NCBI RefSeq assembly: GCF_013344475.1 | Contig: NZ_JABUOU010000003.1 | Location: 248,001 to 312,000 of the forward strand | From: Martelella limonii | GTDB lineage: Bacteria; Pseudomonadota; Alphaproteobacteria; Rhizobiales; Rhizobiaceae | Length of the DNA: 64,000 bases | Direction of reading: 5' to 3' | In this document: positions 27,231 to 36,194 of the stretch, piece after piece | How positions within the stretch are numbered: the first letter of the stretch is position 1 | How the letters are laid out: every line of letters starts with the position of its first letter | Position numbers and translations under genes: made by a program | Notes under the pieces: generated by a model | What the model was told of the DNA's origin: nothing | Seen by the model: the letters and a program-made list of their open reading frames with translations, nothing else | The model's database searches: none

Positions 27231-27274
27231 TTCGTTCCCCCTCGCCCATTGCGCCGCATCGCGATCGCGCCAGC

Positions 27275-27958
27275 CTATGGCACCAGCTTGTAGCCGCCGT
27301 TTTCGGTGACCAGAATACGCGCGTTCGAAGGGTCTTCCTCGATCTTCTGGCGCAGGCGATAGACATGGGTTTCGAGCGTATGCGTCGTCACCCCTGAATT
27401 ATAGCCCCAGACCTCTTCCAGCAGCATGTCGCGGGTTACCACTTTCTGGCCCGCGCGGTAAAGATAGCGGATGATCGAGGCTTCCTTTTCGGTCAGCCTG
27501 ATCTTCTGGCCGTCGCCGGTGGTGAAGAGTTTCTGGCCCGGCTTGAACACGTAAGGCCCGACATTGAAGGTCGCATCCTCGCTCTGCTCATGCTGGCGCA
27601 GCTGCGCGCGGATGCGGGCGAGCAGCACGGCGAAGCGGAACGGCTTGGTGACATAGTCGTTGGCGCCGGCCTCGAGGCCCAGAATGGTGTCGCTGTCGGT
27701 GTCATGGCCGGTCAGCATGATGATCGGGGCCTTGAAACCGTTCTTGCGGGCAAGCTTTACCGCCTCACGCCCATCCATGTCCGGCAGGCCGACATCCATG
27801 ATCAGAAGATCGATCGGCTCCTCGCGCAGGGTTTTCAGGCAACGGCCGGCGCTATCGGTAGAGCGGATGATGAACTCGTCGTAGAGTTCAAGCTGCTCCA
27901 CCAGGGTTTCGCGCAAATCCTCGTCATCGTCGACGAGAAGTATCGTCCGCTCCGTCAT
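27275..27958 (-). CDS. OmpR-family response regulator (CenR-like)
   Basis: A 227-residue response regulator: receiver domain with LVDDDEDL, phospho-acceptor Asp in LLIMDVGLPDMDG, Thr in MLTGHD and Lys in VTKPFR; a C-terminal winged helix with TRDMLLEEVWGYNSGVTTHTLETHVYRLRQKIE. No sensor kinase gene is adjacent. From memory the sequence is very close to the conserved alphaproteobacterial orphan regulators of the CenR type, involved in the cell envelope, but that naming is tentative. The divergent neighbour is an L,D-transpeptidase gene 86 bases away, which would fit an envelope role. Confidence 0.88.
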   Translation of the reverse strand: MTERTILLVDDDEDLRETLVEQLELYDEFIIRSTDSAGRCLKTLREEPIDLLIMDVGLPDMDGREAVKLARKNGFKAPIIMLTGHDTDSDTILGLEAGANDYVTKPFRFAVLLARIRAQLRQHEQSEDATFNVGPYVFKPGQKLFTTGDGQKIRLTEKEASIIRYLYRAGQKVVTRDMLLEEVWGYNSGVTTHTLETHVYRLRQKIEEDPSNARILVTENGGYKLVP

Positions 27959-28044
27959 CCGATCCTGCCCCTTTGTCTCGCGTGCCCGACGCGTGCCGGA
28001 ACCATTGCGGTACACCTTGGCCGGGCGTATTGCTATGAAACTAT

Positions 28045-28620
28045 ATGATTTCACAAACAAAGCAAAAAAAAGTGAAGAAAACCAGCCAATCCCGGGCGAA
28101 AGGGCCGATCGTCGTGCGCCGGGCGCCCGGTGCCTGCCACCGCGCAATCCTGGCCTTCGGCCCGTTGAGGTTCAAGGCGGCCATCGGCCGCAACGGGCTT
28201 GCCGCGATCAAGCGCGAAGGCGACGGCAAGACGCCGATTGCCGCAATGGCATTGCTCCATGGTTTTTCCGATGGCAGGAAGCGCGGCCGCTTTCCACATG
28301 CGGCGCTGAAGGTCGTAGCCGCCGGAGAGCATGACGGCTGGTGCGATGCGCCCGGCTCGCCGTGCTACAACCGTCCCGTCCGCCTGCCCTTTGCCGCAAG
28401 CCACGAACGTCTGCTGCGTGACGATGGCATTTACGACCTCGTCATCGTCATGGACTGGAACATCACCAGCCGGGCGCGCAATCGCGGATCGGCCGTTTTC
28501 TTCCATCTCGCCCGCCCGGATTTTTCACCAACAGCGGGCTGTGTGGCGATTGCGCCTGCTGCGATGCGGGTGTTGCTCCCGCACCTGAAGCCCGGCATGC
28601 GGCTGAAGGTGATCGCCTGA
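28045..28620 (+). CDS. L,D-transpeptidase (YkuD domain) family protein
   Basis: A 191-residue protein with the YkuD catalytic signature FFHLARPDFSPTAGCVAI near residues 152-169, where the Cys of AGCVA is the nucleophile and the His lies upstream. Such enzymes form 3-3 peptidoglycan cross-links or attach proteins to the wall. The N terminus is very basic (KQKKVKKTSQSRAKG) and shows no clear signal peptide, which is odd for a periplasmic enzyme. It is divergent from the response regulator gene and converges on the 2-hydroxyacid dehydrogenase gene 4 bases downstream. Confidence 0.82.
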   Translation: MISQTKQKKVKKTSQSRAKGPIVVRRAPGACHRAILAFGPLRFKAAIGRNGLAAIKREGDGKTPIAAMALLHGFSDGRKRGRFPHAALKVVAAGEHDGWCDAPGSPCYNRPVRLPFAASHERLLRDDGIYDLVIVMDWNITSRARNRGSAVFFHLARPDFSPTAGCVAIAPAAMRVLLPHLKPGMRLKVIA

Positions 28621-28624
28621 CGCC

Positions 28625-29632
28625 TCAGATCCGGCCCGGCAGGACGCGGTTCGGCGGACGGTGGCCGTCATAGAAGGTGCGGATATTGATGATCACCTTG
28701 TCACCCATGTCGATCCGGCTCTCGAGCGTGGCGGAGCCCATATGCGGCAACAGCACGGCCTTGCCCGCCTTGGCGAGATCGAGGAGCTTCGGGTTGATTG
28801 CCGGCTCGTTCTCGAACACGTCGAGCCCCGCGCCCGCAATCCGGTCCTCTTCGAGGCACCGGATCATCGCCGCCTCGTCGATCACGTCGCCGCGGGCTGT
28901 GTTGACGATATAGGCCTCCGGCCGCAGCAGTGCGAGGCGGCGCGCCGAGATCAGGTGATAGGTCGCAGGCGTTGACGGGCAGTTGACGGAGACGATATCG
29001 ACGCGGGCGAGCATCTGGTCGAGGCTGTCCCAATAGGTCGCTTCCAGTTCGGCTTCCGTCTCCGGATTGACCCGGCGCCGGTTGTGATAGTTCACCGAGA
29101 GGCCGAAGGCCTTGGCCCGGCGCGCGACCGCCGTTCCGATCCGCCCCATGCCGACAATGCCGAGCCGCTTGCCCCATATGCGCCGGCCAAGCATCCATGT
29201 CGGGCTCCAGCCCTGCCAGGTATCCGGCGCGCTGCCGGCAAGAAGGCGTGCACCCGTTGCCAGCCTGCGCGGCACTGACAGCACCAGCGCCATGGTCATG
29301 TCGGCGGTATCTTCGGTCAGGACGTTCGGCGTGTTGGTAACCGTGATCCCCTTGCGCGCGGCGGCATCGACATCGACATTGTCGATGCCGTTCGAAAAAC
29401 TCGCGATCAGCTTCAGGTTCTCGCCCGCCCCGGCAATCAGCGCGGCGTCGATCGTGTCCGTCAATGTCGGCACCAGCACGTCGGCACGCTTCATGGCCTC
29501 AGCCAGCTCTTCGCGTGACAGCGGGTGATCGTCGCGGTTCAGCTCGACGCTGAAAAGCTCCCCCATGCGCGCTTCCACCGAAGCCGGCAGCTTGCGGGTA
29601 ACGTACACGACGGGTTTCCTGGGATTAGTCAT
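28625..29632 (-). CDS. D-isomer 2-hydroxyacid dehydrogenase (glyoxylate/hydroxypyruvate reductase type)
   Basis: A 335-residue NAD(P)-dependent dehydrogenase. It has the Rossmann motif GIVGMGRIGTAVARR, the substrate Arg in NTARGDVID, the catalytic Glu in FENEPAINP and the His in LLPHMGSAT. This subgroup usually reduces glyoxylate or related 2-keto acids. The gene is monocistronic between convergent and divergent neighbours; exact substrate not determinable. Confidence 0.9.
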   Translation of the reverse strand: MTNPRKPVVYVTRKLPASVEARMGELFSVELNRDDHPLSREELAEAMKRADVLVPTLTDTIDAALIAGAGENLKLIASFSNGIDNVDVDAAARKGITVTNTPNVLTEDTADMTMALVLSVPRRLATGARLLAGSAPDTWQGWSPTWMLGRRIWGKRLGIVGMGRIGTAVARRAKAFGLSVNYHNRRRVNPETEAELEATYWDSLDQMLARVDIVSVNCPSTPATYHLISARRLALLRPEAYIVNTARGDVIDEAAMIRCLEEDRIAGAGLDVFENEPAINPKLLDLAKAGKAVLLPHMGSATLESRIDMGDKVIINIRTFYDGHRPPNRVLPGRI

Positions 29633-29806
29633 CGGTTAACAGCTCATTAAACATGTGGGGCGATAATGCACATATTGGAGGCGCATTTCCACCTGAAGCG
29701 GATTTTCCCGTACCGAAAATGGTCGAGGCGCCGACATTTGCAGCGCGGGCGCCCCCAAAGTGCCCGCAATTCGGGCGAAAACCACACCGTTGAAAGAAGA
29801 GGTTCC

Positions 29807-30340
29807 ATGCGTCGTTGGGCAAGGCTGCTGATCTGTACATCGCTTGTCTTTTCCGTGCTGGCGCCCGCCATGGCGCAGACCGAACGGCGTGGCGCCTCCG
29901 GCGGTCCGCTGCCGCGTTTTGCGATGATCAAGCCGGACCGCGCCCGCATGCGCGTCGGCCCGGGCTTCAACTACGCCACCACTTGGATCTACAAGCGTCC
30001 GGGCCTGCCGGTGGAGATCATCGAGGAATACAGCGTCTGGCGCCAGATCCGTGATGCCGACGGGACCGAAGGCTGGATGCATGTCTCGGTGCTGTCCTCG
30101 CAGCGCAACGCCATGGTGGCGCCCTGGCTGCGCAACAGCACCGAAAACAGCGAAAACATGATCCCGATGAAGGCCAATGCCAATGATTCGGCCCGCGATG
30201 TCGCCAGCATAGAGCCGGGCGTCATCGTCAGGCTGGAAGAATGCGACGGCACCTGGTGCGAGCTTGAGGCGAAGGGCGTCAAGGGCTTCATGCACCAGAA
30301 GGATCTCTGGGGCGTATACCCCAACGAAGTCTTCAACTGA
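29807..30340 (+). CDS. Exported SH3-domain protein
   Basis: A 177-residue secreted protein with a signal peptide (LLICTSLVFSVLAPAMAQ, cleavage near residue 24) and two bacterial SH3-like modules: KPDRARMRVGPGFNYATTWIYKRPGLPVEIIEEYSVWRQIRDADGTEGWMH and a second from about residue 120 ending GVKGFMHQKDLWGVYP. Such domains bind cell-wall components. The ATG at 29807 begins the signal peptide and has AGAAGAGG upstream. Conserved in rhizobia and Brucella; no defined function. Confidence 0.82.
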   Translation: MRRWARLLICTSLVFSVLAPAMAQTERRGASGGPLPRFAMIKPDRARMRVGPGFNYATTWIYKRPGLPVEIIEEYSVWRQIRDADGTEGWMHVSVLSSQRNAMVAPWLRNSTENSENMIPMKANANDSARDVASIEPGVIVRLEECDGTWCELEAKGVKGFMHQKDLWGVYPNEVFN

Positions 30341-30584
30341 CCCATCCCGAAGCCACGTCAAGGCAGTGAGCCGGAAGGCGACGTCGTTCTGGCTGAGGGC
30401 ATGAGCGCGCTATCCTGACCCGCATGACCTTTCCTGAAACGCAGAAAGCGTGACCTGACGCGGAAAATCCCGCCCCGCTGACGGGGCACGACGCGCTTCA
30501 TGCATGTACCTGACGGAAGCGGGAGGCAGCCTTGACCGCCGAAGCCCGCATTTGCGGCCCTTGGCGCAAGAAATGGCGTCCTTT

Positions 30585-30839
30585 TCAGAACTGCCGGATC
30601 CACATGTTAAGGCTAGCAAAACCCTCGTGATTGATCGCATAGAACCGCTTCGTGCCGACGGGCGTCACCCGCACCAGATTGCTTTCCAGAAGCGCCTTGA
30701 GATGCTGGGAGACGGCAGGCCTGCTGATCGGCAGGCCCTCTGAAAGCTCTGTCACCGTCTTGGGCTCGCGCCGGAGCGCCATCAGCAAGTGACGGCGATT
30801 GGGGTCGGATATGGCAACGAATGGGTCAAATGTGCTCAT
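30585..30839 (-). CDS. ArsR-family winged-helix regulator
   Basis: An 84-residue minimal ArsR/SmtB-type repressor: DPNRRHLLMAL, LPISRPAVSQHLKALLESNLVRV and a TKRFYAIN wing. It has no cysteine pair, so it is probably not a metal sensor of the classical type. Its gene is between two unrelated units; the gap at 30341-30584 holds only small hairpins (for example GCCCCG-CTGA-CGGGGC at 30472-30487). Confidence 0.85.
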   Translation of the reverse strand: MSTFDPFVAISDPNRRHLLMALRREPKTVTELSEGLPISRPAVSQHLKALLESNLVRVTPVGTKRFYAINHEGFASLNMWIRQF

Positions 30840-30902
30840 TCCTGCACATTACGTCAAAGTCCATGATGCCACAAGTAGTTCTAAAGCGGTATGCGGGCGA
30901 TA

Positions 30903-32624
30903 TCAGAACCGTGCGGCATCAAAATACTCGACAACGGTCGGCGCGCCTGCACTGTTCTTATTAGAGCCAACTAAAATTCCTGTCTCTTCTGCTCCAGTTT
31001 TATTATTTCCTCCAATTGAGGAAACAGAACTACTGTCGCTCGCGGGCTGAACAGACGCTGAGACTTCGCTCGGACGGCCACCCTTTTGCGGGGATTGCGG
31101 GCCAGCCGCGTTGATGCGGGCTGCCGATGGCTTGAACAGTTCACGGAAGTCGCCGCCCTCGTTATAGGCAAGCTCCGTGGTATCGCCCATCTCGCTCAGC
31201 TTGCGGGCCAGTTCGCTGCGGGCGTCGCTATCCGGCGCGGCTTTCGCAACCGTCACGCTTTCTGCAGGCGTCGCCGGCTTTTCGGCAGAGAGCGTCGGCC
31301 GCGGCACCGGCGTCCTGTCCATGGAAATCGCGGCACCGCCGGTTTCGGCATAGGCAAGGCGCGGACTGGGCACCGGCACGTCTCCATCAAACAAGCCGAA
31401 GCGGTCGTCGTTGAAATCCGGCGCGGTGGCCTGAAGCGCGGCGAGCTGGCTCGGCGGCTCTGCCGAGACGGGATCCGCTGCTTCCGCGACCAGAAGATCG
31501 GAGACAGAGACGCCGTCGTCAGGCCCAAGGGCGGAGGGTCGGGTCTGCGGCACGGGAATGTTGGCCGCAAGCGCCATGGCGGGATCGGTCGCAATCTCGG
31601 CGGCCGTGGGCACCGGCGTCGGATCGACGAGCGCCGTCACGATCGGCGTGCCGATAGCTGTCTCGCCATCGCTCGGACGGGTCTGGGGAAGCGGAATGCT
31701 GAGATTGTCGAACGACACTGCCGCAGTCAGGATATCGACCGGCCGTTGAACGGGTTCGCTCGGCTGTGACGGGGGCTGCTGGGCTGCTGGCTGCTGGGGC
31801 GCTGCCTGCTGCTGGCGCGGCGGACGGCTGGGCGTCGGCGCGCTCTCACCCTTGTCCTTCTTGCCGAAGAGCATGGAAAGCAGGTTGGGACGCTCGTCCT
31901 CGTCACCATCATCCGCGCTTGCGACCTGGATCGGCGCAGAATTGCTGAGCGTGCCCTTGGCCTTGTATTCGGCGAGCGCCTCATTGTAGCCGGGCAGTGG
32001 CTTGCCGTCGGCGGGAAGGTGAAGCGTATGGCCCTCGGGGAAGAGTGCCACCAGCTGGCTGCGGCTCATGCGCGGCCAGGCGCGCACGCTGCCGACATCG
32101 AGGTGGACGAAGGGAGATCCGGATTTCGGATAGTAACCGACGCCGCCGATCTGCATCTTCATCGCGGTCGCGCGCAGCTTCGCAAGCGGCACGCCGGGGA
32201 TGTAAAAATCCATCGCCTTGCCGAGCATATGCTGCGATTTCTTGGCAACGCCGGCAGTATTCTGGCGCAGCATCGCATTGGTTTCAGGCGAGCGATAGGC
32301 AGAAACGACATTGATGTAATCGGTTGCGCCGACCTGCTGATAGACGGACCAGACCAGGTCGAACAGGCGCGGATCCATATTGGTCGGCTCCTTGCGGCGC
32401 CAGTCGCGCAGGAACCAGTTGAGCTGCTCGAGCGCCTTCTTGTCGTAGCGGCCATTGCGCTTGAAGGTGATCTCGGCCTTTTCGCCGGTATGGATATAAT
32501 AGAGCTTCAGCGTCCGGTTTTCTGCACGCGCCTCTTCTCCGCCGAAAAAGCAGAAAGCTGCTGCCAGCACGGCCAGTACCGCAAATGTCCGCCGCAAAAA
32601 CGCGCGATATGGACGGATTGTCAA
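30903..32624 (-). CDS. DUF882 (MepK-like M15) cell-wall peptidase with long low-complexity C terminus
   Basis: A 573-residue exported protein with a signal peptide or anchor at residues 11-35. The catalytic part (about 37-195) has the M15-type zinc ligands H132 and D139 in SQHMLGKAMDF and H174 in FVHLDVG. E. coli MepK, of this family, cuts 3-3 peptidoglycan cross-links. After residue 230 the protein is Pro/Ala/Gln-rich and carries about four spaced copies of a (V/I)PxPxxRP-like motif (IPLPQTRP, IPVPQTRP, VPVPSPR, TPVPRP), unlike MepK. A cell-wall role is likely; the tail is unassigned. Confidence 0.8.
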   Translation of the reverse strand: MTIRPYRAFLRRTFAVLAVLAAAFCFFGGEEARAENRTLKLYYIHTGEKAEITFKRNGRYDKKALEQLNWFLRDWRRKEPTNMDPRLFDLVWSVYQQVGATDYINVVSAYRSPETNAMLRQNTAGVAKKSQHMLGKAMDFYIPGVPLAKLRATAMKMQIGGVGYYPKSGSPFVHLDVGSVRAWPRMSRSQLVALFPEGHTLHLPADGKPLPGYNEALAEYKAKGTLSNSAPIQVASADDGDEDERPNLLSMLFGKKDKGESAPTPSRPPRQQQAAPQQPAAQQPPSQPSEPVQRPVDILTAAVSFDNLSIPLPQTRPSDGETAIGTPIVTALVDPTPVPTAAEIATDPAMALAANIPVPQTRPSALGPDDGVSVSDLLVAEAADPVSAEPPSQLAALQATAPDFNDDRFGLFDGDVPVPSPRLAYAETGGAAISMDRTPVPRPTLSAEKPATPAESVTVAKAAPDSDARSELARKLSEMGDTTELAYNEGGDFRELFKPSAARINAAGPQSPQKGGRPSEVSASVQPASDSSSVSSIGGNNKTGAEETGILVGSNKNSAGAPTVVEYFDAARF

Positions 32625-33008
32625 ACCGGACTCTCCCTGGATTCATCTGAGCTTTGCGAAGGGCTCCCCCGAGCGCAGTGCACATGCCTTCATTAAAGAA
32701 TGGAAGCTCTTTTCTGAAGGCCTAATGCGGCGCAAACGAGGCGGCATTCCGTCACAAATTCAGGTCGCCATCTTATAGGCAACATTCGGTTAATTTCCTA
32801 GTCCCGTGATAAACCGTTAAGCTTACATAAGGGTTAAGCCCTTGCTGCAGATCAATCAAAGCTGACGGAGTGGCGCAACTTTCCGGGCCTTTCGTCCTGC
32901 GGTTTCGATGACGGCTTCCGATTTAGAGCGTTGCGGGCGGCATCGCCGATCCATATGTTGAGGCCAGGACACGTCCAGAAAGCAAGACACGTCATGAAAG
33001 GCACACCC
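32625..33008. other. Divergent intergenic region upstream of DUF882 and pepF
   Basis: About 380 bases with no recognisable gene. The AT-rich part at 32770-32840 contains several TTAA words and likely promoter elements for both directions. No convincing operator was identified. Confidence 0.5.
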
Positions 33009-34850
33009 ATGTTCGATCCCCATTTTCTTTTCCTCGCCAAGGACGGCGCCACGGCCAGGCAGGAAGATGCAGCGCTCGGTGCCCTGCCCGAATGGGACCT
33101 GACGCATCTTTATCCGGGTGCTGCCTCGCCCGAGTTCCAGGGCGATTTCGACACGGCCGCCCGCAAGGCCCGCGCCTTTTCCGAGCGCTGGAAGGGTCAG
33201 CTTGCCGCAGCCTCGGAACAAACCGGCGATGACGGACTGGGCGCGGCCACCGAAACCTACGAGGAGATCGGCGATACGCTCGGCAGGCTCGGCTCCTATG
33301 CCGGCCTTTCCTATTATGCCAATGCCGCCGATCCGGCGCTGCGCAAGCTTTACGGCGACACATCGGCGCGCATCACCGAAATCTATGCAGACCTTCTGTT
33401 CTTCGAACTCGAACTGAACCGGCTTTCGGAAGAGGCCATCGAGAAGGCGCTTGCGGCAGACCCGCGCTTTGCCCGGTACAGGCCCTGGGTGCTGGATCTC
33501 CGAAAGGAGAAGCCGCACCAGCTCGATGACCGGCTGGAACAGCTGTTCATGGAAAAGTCCACCACCGGAAGCCAGGCCTTCAACCGGCTGTTCGACCAGA
33601 CCATGGACCGGATGCGGTTTACCGTCGACGGCGAGGAGATGCCGCTCGAAAAGACGCTGAACCTCTTGTCCGACAACAAGGAACCGGTGCGCCGCAAGGC
33701 GGCGGAAGCGCTGGCGGCGACCTTCAAGGAAAACCTGCCGACCTTTTCGCTGATCATGAACACGGTTGCCAAGGACACCGAGATCAACAGCCGCTGGCAT
33801 GCCTTCGAGGACATCGCCGACAGCCGCCACCTTTCCAACCGCGTCGAGCGCGAGGTGGTCGATGCGCTGAGCGAAGCCGTGCGCGACGCCTATCCCCGCC
33901 TTTCACACCGCTATTACGCGATGAAGGCGAAGTGGCTAGGCATGGACCAGATGAACTACTGGGACCGCAACGCGCCGCTGCCCGATACCGCCGACCGGCT
34001 GATTTCCTGGGACGAGGCCCGCGACACCGTTCTTTCCGCCTATGGCGGGTTTTCACCGGAGATGGGCAATATCGCCCGCCGCTTCTTCGATGAAAGCTGG
34101 ATCGATGCTCCGATCCGGCCCGGCAAGCGCACCGGCGCCTTCGCGCACCCGACAGTGCCTTCCGCACACCCCTATGTGCTGGTCAACTATCTCGGCAAGC
34201 CGCGCGACGTGATGACGCTCGCCCATGAGCTGGGCCACGGCGTCCACCAGGTGCTGGCCGCCAAGCAGGGCGCGCTGATGTGCTCGACGCCGCTGACGCT
34301 TGCTGAAACCGCGTCTGTGTTCGGCGAGATGCTGACCTTCCGCGCGCTGCTTGCCAAGACCGAAGACCGGGCGACCCGCAAGGCCATGCTGGCCCAGAAG
34401 GTAGAAGACATGATCAACACGGTCGTGCGACAGATCGCCTTCTACCAGTTCGAGCGCAAGGTCCACAGCGCTCGCCGCGAGGGCGAACTGACGGAAGACC
34501 AGATCAACGACATGTGGATGTCGGTCCAGGGCGAGAGCCTCGGCCCCGCGATCAAGCTTGCCGATGGCTACGAGACCTATTGGAGCTATGTGCCCCATTT
34601 CATCCACTCGCCCTTCTATGTCTACGCCTATGCCTTCGGCGATTGCTTGGTGAACTCGCTCTATGCAGTCTACCAGAACGCCGAAAGCGGCTTCCAGGAC
34701 AAGTATTTCGACATGCTGACCGCCGGCGGCACCAAGCATCATTCCGAGCTGCTGAAACCCTTCGGCCTGGATGCCTCCGACCCCGCCTTCTGGGGCCGCG
34801 GCCTGTCGATGATCGAAGGACTGATCGATGAACTCGAGGCGCTGGACTGA
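33009..34850 (+). CDS. pepF: Oligoendopeptidase F (M3B family)
   Basis: A 613-residue cytoplasmic zinc peptidase of the PepF/M3B branch. The active site is HELGH at residues 406-410, followed by the third-ligand Glu in LAETASVFGEML. The N-terminal PEWDLTHLYPG and the C-terminal YVPHFIHSPFYVYAYAFG are characteristic. The ATG at 33009 is chosen because AAAGG precedes it; an in-frame ATG at 32994 is possible. It starts a tight same-strand group with the YciI and DUF3445 genes. Confidence 0.92.
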   Translation: MFDPHFLFLAKDGATARQEDAALGALPEWDLTHLYPGAASPEFQGDFDTAARKARAFSERWKGQLAAASEQTGDDGLGAATETYEEIGDTLGRLGSYAGLSYYANAADPALRKLYGDTSARITEIYADLLFFELELNRLSEEAIEKALAADPRFARYRPWVLDLRKEKPHQLDDRLEQLFMEKSTTGSQAFNRLFDQTMDRMRFTVDGEEMPLEKTLNLLSDNKEPVRRKAAEALAATFKENLPTFSLIMNTVAKDTEINSRWHAFEDIADSRHLSNRVEREVVDALSEAVRDAYPRLSHRYYAMKAKWLGMDQMNYWDRNAPLPDTADRLISWDEARDTVLSAYGGFSPEMGNIARRFFDESWIDAPIRPGKRTGAFAHPTVPSAHPYVLVNYLGKPRDVMTLAHELGHGVHQVLAAKQGALMCSTPLTLAETASVFGEMLTFRALLAKTEDRATRKAMLAQKVEDMINTVVRQIAFYQFERKVHSARREGELTEDQINDMWMSVQGESLGPAIKLADGYETYWSYVPHFIHSPFYVYAYAFGDCLVNSLYAVYQNAESGFQDKYFDMLTAGGTKHHSELLKPFGLDASDPAFWGRGLSMIEGLIDELEALD

Positions 34851-34864
34851 GAGGACAGCAGACG

Positions 34865-35155
34865 ATGATCATCATCTCGCTCCATTATATCCGCCCGCTC
34901 GAAGAGGTCGAAAAGCACTTCGACGGGCATATCGCCTGGCTGAACCGTTATTACGAAAACGGCACCTTCGTTGCCTCCGGGCGCAAGGTGCCGCGCACCG
35001 GGGGCGTCATCATCGCCCGCGGCACGCTTTCCGATATCGAGCAGATCTGCCGGGAGGACCCGTTCGTTTCGGAAGGGGTCGCCGAGTTTGCGGCGACGGA
35101 GGTGAACTTCTCCCGCACACTCCCATCCCTCGAAGGGTTGAAGGATGGCGACTGA
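34865..35155 (+). CDS. YciI-family protein
   Basis: A 96-residue dimeric ferredoxin-like-fold protein of the YciI family (HYIRPLEEVEKHFDGHIAWLNRYYENGTFVASGRKVPRTGGV and a C-terminal DPFVSEGVAEF). Some relatives have weak dehydrochlorinase-like chemistry, but most are uncharacterised. It starts 14 bases after pepF and overlaps the next gene by 11 bases. Confidence 0.85.
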   Translation: MIIISLHYIRPLEEVEKHFDGHIAWLNRYYENGTFVASGRKVPRTGGVIIARGTLSDIEQICREDPFVSEGVAEFAATEVNFSRTLPSLEGLKDGD

Positions 35156-36047
35156 CGCTCTGAGGCTCAAACCCTACGGGCGGGCCTACAAGCCGTTTTC
35201 GGTCGGCCTGACGGCGCTTCAGCCTAAACGCTGGCTGGAGCCCGGCGCCGACCTCGAACGCTATCTCGCCGAAAAAGATGCTCTGCTGGAGGCGGATCGG
35301 GACGGCGTTTTTCGCGCCGGCGACGACAGCCTTGCCGCAGGCCGCGAGGCGCTTGCCATGATCAGCGCGCATCTTGCCGCAGATCACCAACACCTTTACC
35401 GCCGCGACGGCAACGTGATGCGCTTCCTCGACAGGTCGGTGCGGCTCGACGACCCCGACACGCCCGCGCTTCTGGCGGCGGGCATGATGATCGAGGACGA
35501 TCTCGCCATCCTGACAAACCAGGGCGGCCACTGGCATCTGTCGGCCGGCTTCATCGCCTTTCCCTCGTCCTGGTCGCTTGCCGAAAAGGCCGGGCGGCCG
35601 ATGCATGAGGTCCATGCCGATGTGCCGGGCTTCAGCGAGGGCACCCGCAACGCCATGCTGGTTGCCCGCATCTTCGACAATCTCAAGCCTGGCCTGCCGG
35701 CCGAGCGTTTCAACTGGTCGTTCAAGGGGAAGGATGCGCTGGCAATGCCGGTCTCCAAACATCTTCCCGAAGACCCGTTCCGGCCGCAGCGCCCGATCGC
35801 TTCCAATTTCGTCCGGGTGGAGCGGCAGACGCTGACGCGGCTGCCTGAAACCGGTGGCATATTGTTTACCATCCGGATCTATTCCGATCCGGTAACCGCC
35901 ATCGAGAGCCACCCTGAAAGTCGAGCGATTGCGACCGCAATGATCGCCCAGCTACAGGGACTTTCCGCGGACGAGCGGGCTTACAAGGGCATGCAGGATG
36001 CCGATATCGGTGCGCTGATTGCCTGGCTCGACACTCTTTTGCACTGA
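35145..36047 (+). CDS. DUF3445 protein (heme-dependent oxidative N-demethylase-like)
   Basis: A 300-residue protein of the DUF3445 family, for which a heme-dependent oxidative N-demethylase activity is known in one member. The family core MIEDDLAILTNQGGHWHLSAGFIAFPSSWSLAEKAG, the VHADVPGFSEG motif and LPAERFNWSF are clear. It overlaps the YciI gene by 11 bases, so the two are translationally coupled. Its natural substrate is unknown; dimethylamine use would be speculation. Confidence 0.8.
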   Translation: MATDALRLKPYGRAYKPFSVGLTALQPKRWLEPGADLERYLAEKDALLEADRDGVFRAGDDSLAAGREALAMISAHLAADHQHLYRRDGNVMRFLDRSVRLDDPDTPALLAAGMMIEDDLAILTNQGGHWHLSAGFIAFPSSWSLAEKAGRPMHEVHADVPGFSEGTRNAMLVARIFDNLKPGLPAERFNWSFKGKDALAMPVSKHLPEDPFRPQRPIASNFVRVERQTLTRLPETGGILFTIRIYSDPVTAIESHPESRAIATAMIAQLQGLSADERAYKGMQDADIGALIAWLDTLLH

Positions 36048-36194
36048 TACGTCTGGAGTTGCGGCCACAAATCCGCTTTACTTGACCGTGTTGGTGTGAT
36101 CTCGCTTCCCGCAAGGAACAATTATCGCCGCGTCACAATTTCACAGTAGACAGTGCGACAAGGCGCCCGCCGGATTAACAAGAAGGACATGGAA

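Noticed and set aside
32800-32840. CtrA-type TTAA-N7-TTAA boxes upstream of pepF
   Set aside because: Several TTAA words occur, but none has the exact seven-base spacing to a second TTAA.
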